NCBI GenBank assembly: GCA_903898975.1
Contig: CAIUHT010000307.1
Location: forward strand, 1 to 7,191
Length of the DNA stretch: 7,191 nt
Origin: an uncultured Planctomycetaceae bacterium
GTDB lineage: Bacteria > Planctomycetota > Planctomycetia > Planctomycetales > Planctomycetaceae
Direction: 5' to 3'
Shown here: piece by piece, positions 1 through 6,227 of the stretch
How positions within the stretch are numbered: the first letter of the stretch is position 1
How the letters are laid out: each line of letters opens with the position of its first letter
Program-made: the position numbers and the translations under genes
The notes under the pieces: generated by a model
What the model was told of the DNA's origin: nothing
The model's database searches: none
What the model saw: only the letters and a program-made list of their open reading frames with translations

Positions 1-1
1 A

Positions 2-40
2 GCGCGGCTTACGCGCGAGACCGGCGTTGCGAATGCCGGT
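2..40 (-). terminator. Two tandem GC-rich hairpins after the operon, possible terminator
   Basis: About 20 bases after the desulfurase TAA (60-62), ACCGGC (20-25) pairs with GCCGGT (35-40) around nine bases. Next to it, GCGCG (2-6) pairs with CGCGC (12-16) around GCTTA. Neither is followed by a T-run inside the window, so this is not a textbook intrinsic terminator. The position just after the last gene still makes transcript termination or 3'-end stabilisation the most likely job. The window ends before what follows can be seen. Confidence 0.35.
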
Positions 41-59
41 TCCGGTCGCCTGGCTGGCT

Positions 60-1232
60 TTACAGGCTCGCCATGCCGGTGGCGAATTCCTGCAGGCTGG
101 CGAGCACGTGGGTAATGTCGTCGGCGGTCGTGAAGGGGCTGAGGGACAGGCGGACTGTTCCTCCTGCAGACAGCGTCCCGAGGGCCTGATGCGCCCGCGG
201 CGAACAGTGCAGCCCCGCTCGGGTCTCGATTCCGAACGACTGGTCCAGGATGGTCGCCATCTCTTGTGGGTCAAGCCCTGGAAATGACAGCGAAATCACC
301 CCCAGGCGATCGGGACCGGCGGGGGGACCGTGGAGCACGAGTTGCGGGATCCCCTCCAGTCCGTTCAACAACTGTGCCGTCCGTTCCTGGTCGTGCCGCC
401 ACAGTTGCTCGACCGACTGCTCTCCAATCCAGTCGAGGGCCGCCGCCAGCCCGTGCAGGCCGGGAGCATTCAGATTGCCCGCCTCGTACTTGTGCGGCAA
501 CGTCTCGGGCTGCTGCTCGCTCTCGCTGTGACTGCCGGTCCCCCCCAGGCGCAGGGGCCGGAGAATCGCCTCCATTCCCTCGCGCAGGTAGAGCACGCCG
601 GTTCCCAAGGGGCCCAGCAGGTGCTTGTGCCCCGAGGCGACCCAGAGGTCAACCGGGCAGTCGCGGAGTGAACAGGGGACCTGTCCCGCCGACTGACAGG
701 CATCGAGCAGCGTCCAGGCCCCGGCCTGTCGGCAGAGTTCGGTCAGATCGTGGACCGGCAGCAGCGCTCCCGACACATTCGACGCGTGACTGAACACCGC
801 CAGTCGCGGCCCCCCGGCCAGTGCCGCGCGGAACGCATCGACCGTGACGGTTCCCTGCGGCGTGGCGGGGACTTCGATCAGTTCAATGCCCCGCTCGACA
901 CGCAGTTGATGCAGTGGGCGGAGCACCGAATTGTGCTCGAGCGCGGTGTAGACCACCCTGTCGCCGGACTGCAACGGAAGCCCCTGCAGGGCCTGGTTCA
1001 GCAGATCGGTGCCACTGTAACCAAAGACAAACCGCTCGGAGGGGACCTGCCCCAACAGGCGAGCGAGGCTGGCCCGGGCTCGTTCGACCACGCGGGACGC
1101 CGCGAGGGCCCGGGCGGTCGAGCCCCGACCCACCGCGCCCCCCGACTGCCGCTGATAGTTGTCAACCGCCGCGTAGACCGGTTCGGGCTTGGGAAAGGTG
1201 GTCGCGGCGTTGTCGAGGTAGAGGCGGCGCAA
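60..1232 (-). CDS. Cysteine desulfurase-like class-V aminotransferase (PLP enzyme), last gene of the moa operon
   Basis: A 390-residue NifS/SufS-like PLP enzyme that should take sulfur from cysteine as an enzyme-bound persulfide. Visible motifs: YLDNAATTFPKP at 5-16, the conserved His in ALEHNS (H100), LLDACQSAG with D177 and Q180 contacting PLP, the Schiff-base lysine in SGHKHLLGP (K203), a GGTGS turn at 230-234, and the persulfide-loop cysteine in TRAGLHCSP (C343). The length and the QPETLPHKYEAG stretch fit the 'cysteine desulfurase family' subgroup better than IscS. The start is TTG, two bases after the moaA TGA; it puts YLDNAAT at the usual distance from the N-terminus and has GGGGG six bases upstream. 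The stop is TAA. Next to moaD, moaE and moaA, its likely role is sulfur supply to the MoaD thiocarboxylate. An alternative is sulfuration of a molybdenum hydroxylase cofactor. The family is sure; the partner is inferred. Confidence 0.93.
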   Translation of the reverse strand: MRRLYLDNAATTFPKPEPVYAAVDNYQRQSGGAVGRGSTARALAASRVVERARASLARLLGQVPSERFVFGYSGTDLLNQALQGLPLQSGDRVVYTALEHNSVLRPLHQLRVERGIELIEVPATPQGTVTVDAFRAALAGGPRLAVFSHASNVSGALLPVHDLTELCRQAGAWTLLDACQSAGQVPCSLRDCPVDLWVASGHKHLLGPLGTGVLYLREGMEAILRPLRLGGTGSHSESEQQPETLPHKYEAGNLNAPGLHGLAAALDWIGEQSVEQLWRHDQERTAQLLNGLEGIPQLVLHGPPAGPDRLGVISLSFPGLDPQEMATILDQSFGIETRAGLHCSPRAHQALGTLSAGGTVRLSLSPFTTADDITHVLASLQEFATGMASL

Positions 1233-1243
1233 CGTCAGCCCCC
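1233..1243 (-). promoter_or_regulatory. Ribosome binding site of the desulfurase, built from the moaA Gly-Gly codons
   Basis: The moaA 3' end reads GGG GGC TGA CG and then the TTG start. The run GGGGG (1239-1243), which encodes the C-terminal Gly-Gly, lies six bases before TTG at good Shine-Dalgarno spacing. This supports the TTG start and suggests coupling by ribosome re-initiation. Confidence 0.55.
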
Positions 1244-2224
1244 AATCGAGTACATCGGACGGTTGGGCTGCACGAATCGCTCGGAGGAGATTTCGTGCCC
1301 TTCTCCCTTCGCCAGGATGCTGTCGCGAATGGCCTGGGCGATCTGGGCATCTTCCCCCCCGTTGCGCAACAGGGCCCGGACGTCGGTTTCTTCATGGCTG
1401 AAGAGGCAGTTCCGCAGTTTGCCATCGGCGGTGATGCGAAAGCGATCGCATTGCCGACAGAAGGGTTGCGTGACCGAGGCGATCACCCCGATGCAGCCGA
1501 CCCCGTCGGCGAACCGGTATTCGGTGGCGGGGGCGTGCGGATCGGCGTTGGGAACGGGAAGCAGTGGCTGAATGCCGCGGGAGAGGGTCTCGACAATTTC
1601 GCGGGCGGAGAGGACCTGGTCGCGACGCCAGCCCCCATCGGCGTCGAGTGGCATGAACTCGATGAAACGGACCTCGATACCCGTCTCGCGGGCAAAGTGC
1701 CCGAACGGAATGAGCTGATCTTCCGACAGGCCGCGGATCGCGACCGAGTTGATCTTGATGGGGGAGAAGCCAACCTGCTGGGCGACCTTGAGCCCTTCCC
1801 GGACCTGCTCGTAACCGCGTCGACGGGTGATCTGCTCGAACTTCTGCGGGTCGAGCGCGTCGAGGCTGACGTTGAGCCGCCTGAGACCGGCGGCGTACAG
1901 GGCGTGCGCCTGCTCGGCCAGCAGCAGACCATTGGTGGTGAGCCCGATGTCTTCAATCCCCTCGATGCCGGCGATCTGGGCGACCAGCTGATCAAGGTTG
2001 CGGCGAACCAGGGGCTCGCCACCGGTGAGGCGGATCTTGCGCAGCCCCAGGGGCACCGCCACGCGGACGAAGCGGGTGATTTCCTCAAAGGTGAGCAGCT
2101 CGCTGCGATCCATGAACTGCACGTTCGTCTCGGGCATGCAGTAGAAGCAGCGAATGTTGCAGCGGTCGGTGACACTGATCCGCAGATTCGTGTGCACTCG
2201 TCCGAAGAGATCGACCAACGACAT
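1235..2224 (-). CDS. moaA: MoaA, GTP 3',8-cyclase (radical SAM, molybdenum cofactor step 1)
   Basis: Encodes 329 residues, the usual MoaA length. It uses S-adenosylmethionine and two 4Fe-4S clusters to convert GTP to 3',8-cyclo-GTP, which MoaC then turns into cyclic pyranopterin monophosphate. The radical-SAM motif is CNIRCFYC (C22, C26, C29), followed by TGGEPLVR at 67-74 (SAM binding). The C-terminal cluster ligands are C256, C259 and C273, spaced CxxC-x13-C, with basic residues R261 and R263 near the GTP site. The protein ends in the Gly-Gly tail that is essential in this family. The frame stays open upstream to 3058, but that part is Arg/Pro/Ser-rich and overlaps moaE and moaD; the ATG at 2224 gives the canonical N-terminus (DLFGRVHTNLRISVTDRC). 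G-rich bases (GGGACGGA) precede it. It lies 146 bp after moaE and 2 bp before the desulfurase. moaC is not in this window. Confidence 0.97.
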   Translation of the reverse strand: MSLVDLFGRVHTNLRISVTDRCNIRCFYCMPETNVQFMDRSELLTFEEITRFVRVAVPLGLRKIRLTGGEPLVRRNLDQLVAQIAGIEGIEDIGLTTNGLLLAEQAHALYAAGLRRLNVSLDALDPQKFEQITRRRGYEQVREGLKVAQQVGFSPIKINSVAIRGLSEDQLIPFGHFARETGIEVRFIEFMPLDADGGWRRDQVLSAREIVETLSRGIQPLLPVPNADPHAPATEYRFADGVGCIGVIASVTQPFCRQCDRFRITADGKLRNCLFSHEETDVRALLRNGGEDAQIAQAIRDSILAKGEGHEISSERFVQPNRPMYSIGG

Positions 2225-2370
2225 CTGAGTCCGTCCCGGTGGAGTTGCCCTGGCTGATTCGAGATTCCGTCCGCCCCCTGGCCCTGCAGCCACCACGGTC
2301 GTCCCTGGGGTCACACGACCTGCGGGAGGCAACCGGGGATTCAACCGACCGGGAGCAGGGTTCGAGAGAC
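2225..2370 (-). other. 146-bp gap between moaE and moaA, possible leader
   Basis: This is the only sizeable gap inside the moa run; the other junctions are two bases apart or overlap. It holds a perfect 6-bp dyad, GGTCGT (2297-2302) with ACGACC (2315-2320), around a 12-base loop, and several C-rich and G-rich tracts that could form a larger fold. moaA operons in several phyla carry a Moco RNA motif leader just before moaA. I cannot recognise that consensus here by eye. No TATAAT-like box is seen. It may be a leader, an internal processing site or a remnant spacer. Confidence 0.3.
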
Positions 2371-2814
2371 TTACCCCGGCGGCTCTGGATGAACCCATTC
2401 GACCTCCCCGTCGGACCAGTGTTCCTGCTTCCAGATGGGGACCCGCTCTTTGAGGGTGTCGATCAGCCAGCGGCCCGCCGCGTAGCACTGGTCGCGGTGG
2501 GGAGTGCTGACCGCGACGGCGACACTGACTTCGCCCAGTTCCAGCCGGCCGACGCGATGCACGAGCGCCAGCCGCTGGATGGGCCAGAGGCGGGTCGCCT
2601 CGGCGGCGAGTTCGCGTAACTGCGTGAGGGCCATGCTGGGATGCGCTTCGTAGACGAGGTGGAGCGTTTCGCGCCCCGCGGTCAATTCGCGGACGGTTCC
2701 CAGGAAGAGGAGGACCGCGCCGGCGGCGGGGGTGCGGACCTGCTCGGTCAGCGAGGCGTAATCGATGGGGTCGTTCGTGAGTTCGACCACGACGGAGGGA
2801 GTGGATGTGGACAT
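2371..2814 (-). CDS. moaE: MoaE, molybdopterin synthase catalytic subunit
   Basis: Encodes 147 residues, close to the family norm of about 150. MoaE is the large subunit of molybdopterin synthase: with two thiocarboxylated MoaD molecules it puts two sulfurs into cyclic pyranopterin monophosphate to form the dithiolene. Seen here: FLGTVR at 37-42, YEAHPSMA at 55-62, the HRVGRLELGEVSVAVAVSTPHR stretch at 86-107, and the KERVPIWKQE motif, where K122 and K129 correspond to the two active-site lysines. The ATG at 2814 is preferred over an in-frame TTG at 2844: it sits two bases after the moaD stop, has GGGGG six bases upstream, and avoids a 28-base overlap. The stop is TAA. Gene order moaD-moaE-moaA puts both synthase subunits side by side for equal expression. 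Confidence 0.96.
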   Translation of the reverse strand: MSTSTPSVVVELTNDPIDYASLTEQVRTPAAGAVLLFLGTVRELTAGRETLHLVYEAHPSMALTQLRELAAEATRLWPIQRLALVHRVGRLELGEVSVAVAVSTPHRDQCYAAGRWLIDTLKERVPIWKQEHWSDGEVEWVHPEPPG

Positions 2815-2825
2815 GATCAACCCCC
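2815..2825 (-). promoter_or_regulatory. Ribosome binding site of moaE, built from the moaD Gly-Gly codons
   Basis: The moaD 3' end reads GGG GGT TGA TC and then the moaE ATG. GGGGG (2821-2825) sits six bases before the start and at the same time encodes the catalytic Gly-Gly tail of MoaD. It decides the start at 2814 against the upstream TTG at 2844. Confidence 0.6.
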
Positions 2826-3062
2826 GCTGACCGGGGGAAAGCAACTGACGGAGGTACCGGGGGGAACGACGCGGCTATCGACCGCGTATTCGTCGTTGAG
2901 CGCGATGAGGAGCGACGGAGCGAGCGGGGCCAGGGGGGGACAGGCGGTGATGAGTTCGCGGCGGAGATGGGCGACCGTGGCACCGGGAGGGAGCTCGAGG
3001 TGCACGAGGGGAGCGCCGGCGAGATCGCGGGCCTTGGCGAACAGCGACACCGGAACAATCAT
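2817..3062 (-). CDS. moaD: MoaD, molybdopterin synthase sulfur carrier subunit
   Basis: Encodes 81 residues, the same size as typical MoaD. It has a ubiquitin-like beta-grasp fold: VPVSLFAKARDLAG at the N-terminus, a GATVAHLRREL segment at 27-37, ALNDEYAVDS at 54-63, and the closing FPPVSGG. The C-terminal Gly81 is the residue that MoeB adenylates and that carries the thiocarboxylate sulfur to MoaE. The frame is open further upstream to 3203, but the ATG at 3062 gives the family N-terminus and overlaps the stop of the upstream oxidoreductase as ATGA. AGAGG about 11 bases upstream can serve as a ribosome site, so translation may be coupled to the oxidoreductase. No MoeB (adenylating enzyme) is present in the window. 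Confidence 0.96.
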   Translation of the reverse strand: MIVPVSLFAKARDLAGAPLVHLELPPGATVAHLRRELITACPPLAPLAPSLLIALNDEYAVDSRVVPPGTSVSCFPPVSGG

Positions 3063-6000
3063 GTGACAAGCAGCCTCTTGCGCGAGGGGCGAAGGCGACT
3101 GCGCAGTTCGGGCATCAACCCGTAGGCGAGGGCCAGGAGCTTGAGGGGGTGGAGCGTGGGAGTGGCGGTCCCCTGCTCCATCTGCATCTTGCAGCCGCTG
3201 CATTCGGTAAGCCCCAACATCAGGTCGGGCTGCCGCATGCGGGAAATGAGTCCCCAGCCCATGCGGACCGAAGCGGAGAAGTTCTTGGACGCCAGCCCCC
3301 AGGTTCCGGCCATCCCGGAACAGCCTTCTTCGATGGTACGCAGCTCGAGGTCGGGAATCAAACCGAGCAATTCGACGAACGGGGTCGCCTGTCCGAGCGA
3401 TTTGAGGTGGCAGGGAGTGTGGTAGCCAGCGACCAGCGGGAGGGGGCGAAAGTCGGTCTGCAGCCGGCCCTGGCGGTGCAGGTCGAGCAGGAACGCCCCG
3501 GCTTCCACAGTCTGCCGGGCGACAATGCCGACGTCGGGATGGTCGAGCAGCAGGGGGTATTCGCGCTTGAGGCAGAGGGCGGCGGAGGGTTCGGTGCAGA
3601 CGATGGCGCAGCCCTCGCGGGCGAGGTCGGCGAGAGCCCGCAGGTTCTGCAGCGCGGCTTCGCGGGCCTGGTCGACATCGCCCACCGAGAGGGCGATCAT
3701 GCCCGAGGCGGTCTGCAGTGGCGGGACATGCACGGGGATGCGATGCCGGCGGAGAATGGCGACCAGGGCACGGCCCAGTTCGGGATCGTGGTGATTGGCG
3801 AAGTGATCGACAAAGTAAACGACGGGGCGCTGCTCTGAGTCGAGCCGGGGGCGGGCGACCAGTTCGCGCTGAGCCAGCTTGAGGAAACTGCGGCGGGCGA
3901 ACGGGGCGAGCTTGCGCTGCTTGGCGATGCCGGTAAGCCGCTCGATCAGCCAGCGCATGACCGGATTCTCAAGCGCCCAGTTGAAGGCGACCGAGACCGC
4001 GCTGCCAACGGCCCCCAGGCGGGCCGCCCGCGAGAGGATCCAATCGACGCGGTCGAGCCCTTCGGAAGCGACATGGGCGGCCCGGGCCTCGAGCACGAGG
4101 TGGGGAATGTCGACGCGCGAGGGACACTCATCGGCGCACTGCTGGCAGTTGATGCAGAGGTCGATGAGCTCTTTGAACTCGGTGCTGCGGGTGACGTCGG
4201 GCGGGAGTTCACCCGTCAGCATCTGGCGGACGACGTTGGCCTTCGCCCGCGGTGTCGCTTCTTCGCCCAACCCGGCACGGAACAGGGGACACATGCGGGT
4301 CTCGGCCTCGCGGGTCCGGCAACCGCCGCAGCCATTGCACCGCCCGGCGGCTTCGACCGCGGCCTCGGCGGTCCAGTTCAACTGCAACGGGACCAGCGGC
4401 GTGACCGGGGTGGCGGCAGGCCGGAGGTTGCGGGTTCCCAGCAGCCGGTCGTCGGTGACGACCTTCCCCGGGTTGAGCAGCCAATGCGGATCGCAGACCT
4501 GCTTGATCCGCTCGAAGACCTGGTGGAATTCTCCGTACTGCTGCCGCACGAATCCCGAGCGCGACAACCCGGTCCCGTGCTCGCCACTGATGGTTCCCCC
4601 GACGCGGGCCACCAGGTCGTACAGATCGCTGGCGATCTCGTCGAGCTGACCGGCGGTCTGGGGGGTGGGGGGAGGCAGAAAGGGTCGCAGGTGCACCTGC
4701 CCGGCCGCCGCATGGGCGTACAGCGAGGCAATGACACGATGCTTGCGGAGCACCCCCTGGGCGGCTCCCAGGAATTCGCGGAGTGCCTCGGGGGGGACGG
4801 CGATATCCTCGACGAATGGCAGCGGGCGGACGGGGCCGGGCAGCCGGGCCAGCAGCGGCACGACTGTCTCCGGCAGCGACCAGAGGAAGTCGACTTCTTC
4901 GTCGGTCTCGGCGAGATGCGCGAGGACATTCCCCCCGGCGACTTCACTGACAGCCCGCACGGCGGCATGCAGCCGGTGCGACACCTCGGCGGCGGTCACA
5001 CCGACATGTTCGACCAGCAGGGCCGCCTCGGAATCGGCGGGAATGATGGGCTTGAATCGCAGGTCCCCCTCGCAGGCGAGTGCCAGGACCCGGCGATCGA
5101 GCAGGTCGCAGGCGGCGACGTCGTGCGACCGCAGCGCCTGGACCCCGGCGAGGGCGGCATCGAGCTGACCGAAGAGCAGCAGCACGACGCCACGGTGCTG
5201 AGGCAGCGGCAGCGTGTGCAGCGTGGCCCCACTGAAGAGGGCCAGCGTTCCTTCGGAACCGACCAGCAGCCGGGGCCAGTCAAACCACCCGTTCCGCAAG
5301 ACGCCACGCAGGTTGTAGCCGCAGCGATTGCGGAGCAGGCGGGGCTGATGGCGATCGATGTCGGGAGTGAACGGCTCGATGACCGCGGCGAGTTCGGAGG
5401 TCAGCCGATCGGCGACGAGGGCCGCTTCTGTGGCCGGTGCGGAGGTCGAAGCGGACGAGGCGTGTGCCGAGGCTGGATTGGGGGAAGACGGCATCCCGCC
5501 GGCATGGAGTGAGTCGCCAGGCGGATTGCCGACGCGGCGGCGGCCGAGGCTGAGGCGTTCCCCCGAAGCGAGGACGACGTCGAGGCTTTCGACATGGTCG
5601 CGGGTGGTCCCGACGCGGACGGAATGCGACCCACCGGCGTCGAGGGCCAGCATGCTCCCCAGCGTGGTGACGCGGGCGTTGGAGGGATCGGGGGCGAAGT
5701 AGCGGCCGAGGGGGCGGAGGAAGGCGTTCAGGCGACTGCAGACCACGCCGGGCTGAACCCTGACCCGGGTGTCGTCGAGCGCCTCGAGTTCGACGAAGTG
5801 GCGGGAGAAATCGAGCACCAGCCCGGCCCCCAGGGAGTCGCCCGCGAGGCCGGTCCCGGCTCCCCGGGCGAAGACGGGGAGTTTTTCCTGGCTGGCGTAC
5901 CGCATGATCTTGGCGAGATCTTCGTCATCGCGGGGAGCGATGACCGCCAGCGGGGGGATCTGGTAGAGACTGCCGTCGGTCGAGTAGAGCGCGACCGTGA

Positions 6001-6085
6001 GCGGGTCGCAGCGGACCTCACCCCGGAGTTCGGGAGAGAGATCCTCCCGAATGCGGGCCCGCTGTTCGTCGACTACCGGTGGCAT
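3059..6085 (-). CDS. FAD-linked dehydrogenase fused to 4Fe-4S ferredoxin and Cys-rich domains (YdiJ / D-2-hydroxyacid dehydrogenase type)
   Basis: A 1008-residue three-part enzyme. Residues about 45-185 and 225-295 form the FAD-binding (PCMH-type) module, with FARGAGTGLAG at 62-72 and LVGSEGTLALF at 274-284. About 300-545 is the FAD-oxidase C-terminal domain with ISGEHGTGLSR at 499-509. Two 4Fe-4S motifs follow: C583/C586/C589 with C599-Pro, and C644/C647/C650 with C654-Pro. The end, about 755-970, is a CCG-like Cys-rich domain with C892, C922, C962 and C965. This layout and length match E. coli YdiJ (D-2-hydroxyglutarate dehydrogenase) and single-chain D-lactate dehydrogenases, which oxidise a D-2-hydroxyacid and pass electrons to quinone or another carrier. 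The substrate cannot be read from sequence. No signal peptide or clear TM segment is seen, so it is probably cytoplasmic or membrane-peripheral. Oddities are a Ser/Ala/Pro-rich insert at 186-220 and a degenerate first Cys-rich repeat. The ATG at 6085 fits the family N-terminus but has no clear Shine-Dalgarno sequence. Its stop overlaps moaD. Confidence 0.93.
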   Translation of the reverse strand: MPPVVDEQRARIREDLSPELRGEVRCDPLTVALYSTDGSLYQIPPLAVIAPRDDEDLAKIMRYASQEKLPVFARGAGTGLAGDSLGAGLVLDFSRHFVELEALDDTRVRVQPGVVCSRLNAFLRPLGRYFAPDPSNARVTTLGSMLALDAGGSHSVRVGTTRDHVESLDVVLASGERLSLGRRRVGNPPGDSLHAGGMPSSPNPASAHASSASTSAPATEAALVADRLTSELAAVIEPFTPDIDRHQPRLLRNRCGYNLRGVLRNGWFDWPRLLVGSEGTLALFSGATLHTLPLPQHRGVVLLLFGQLDAALAGVQALRSHDVAACDLLDRRVLALACEGDLRFKPIIPADSEAALLVEHVGVTAAEVSHRLHAAVRAVSEVAGGNVLAHLAETDEEVDFLWSLPETVVPLLARLPGPVRPLPFVEDIAVPPEALREFLGAAQGVLRKHRVIASLYAHAAAGQVHLRPFLPPPTPQTAGQLDEIASDLYDLVARVGGTISGEHGTGLSRSGFVRQQYGEFHQVFERIKQVCDPHWLLNPGKVVTDDRLLGTRNLRPAATPVTPLVPLQLNWTAEAAVEAAGRCNGCGGCRTREAETRMCPLFRAGLGEEATPRAKANVVRQMLTGELPPDVTRSTEFKELIDLCINCQQCADECPSRVDIPHLVLEARAAHVASEGLDRVDWILSRAARLGAVGSAVSVAFNWALENPVMRWLIERLTGIAKQRKLAPFARRSFLKLAQRELVARPRLDSEQRPVVYFVDHFANHHDPELGRALVAILRRHRIPVHVPPLQTASGMIALSVGDVDQAREAALQNLRALADLAREGCAIVCTEPSAALCLKREYPLLLDHPDVGIVARQTVEAGAFLLDLHRQGRLQTDFRPLPLVAGYHTPCHLKSLGQATPFVELLGLIPDLELRTIEEGCSGMAGTWGLASKNFSASVRMGWGLISRMRQPDLMLGLTECSGCKMQMEQGTATPTLHPLKLLALAYGLMPELRSRLRPSRKRLLVT

Positions 6086-6132
6086 GATGCAATTCGAGAA
6101 CTGCCGGAGGTGAATCGGCGGGGCAAGCGAGA

Positions 6133-6155
6133 GCGTCTCGACCAGAATCGAGCGC
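6133..6155. repeat. Hairpin in the gap between the zinc-ribbon gene and the oxidoreductase
   Basis: GCG-T-CTCGA and TCGAG-CGC pair as an 8-bp stem with one bulged T and a six-base loop (CCAGAA). It lies about 73 bp after the zinc-ribbon stop and 48 bp before the oxidoreductase ATG. No T-run follows on the minus strand. It may weaken read-through or stabilise an mRNA end. The rest of this 142-bp gap shows no clear promoter. Confidence 0.3.
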
Positions 6156-6227
6156 CGCAGTGGAAGAGATCAGCGAGCGGGAAAGCCGCGTGGTTTGGTT
6201 GGGAACGAGCGGACAGGGGGAGAGACC

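Noticed and set aside
914..2257. Long plus-strand open frame (447 codons)
   Set aside because: It is an antisense shadow of moaA and the desulfurase. Its acidic, Gly-rich translation mirrors their codon use and matches no family.
2225..3058. A 5' extension of the moaA reading frame to position 3058, giving a 607-residue protein
   Set aside because: The extra part is Arg/Pro/Ser-rich, overlaps moaE and moaD on the same strand, and MoaA homology begins at the ATG at 2224.
2817..3203. Longer moaD from an upstream start at 3203
   Set aside because: The 47 extra residues are unlike MoaD and lie within the oxidoreductase gene. The ATG at 3062 gives the normal 81 residues.
3651..3660. Ten-base match (agcgcggctt) to positions 1-10
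   Set aside because: The flanks differ and one copy is inside a coding region. A chance match is expected in GC-rich DNA of this length.
4073..5512. Long plus-strand open frame (479 codons)
   Set aside because: Antisense shadow of the oxidoreductase, caused by strong GC bias at third positions. No domain is recognisable.
6106..6112. GGAGGTG on the plus strand as a ribosome site
   Set aside because: No start codon with a convincing plus-strand gene follows it. On the minus strand it merely resembles the 16S rRNA tail.
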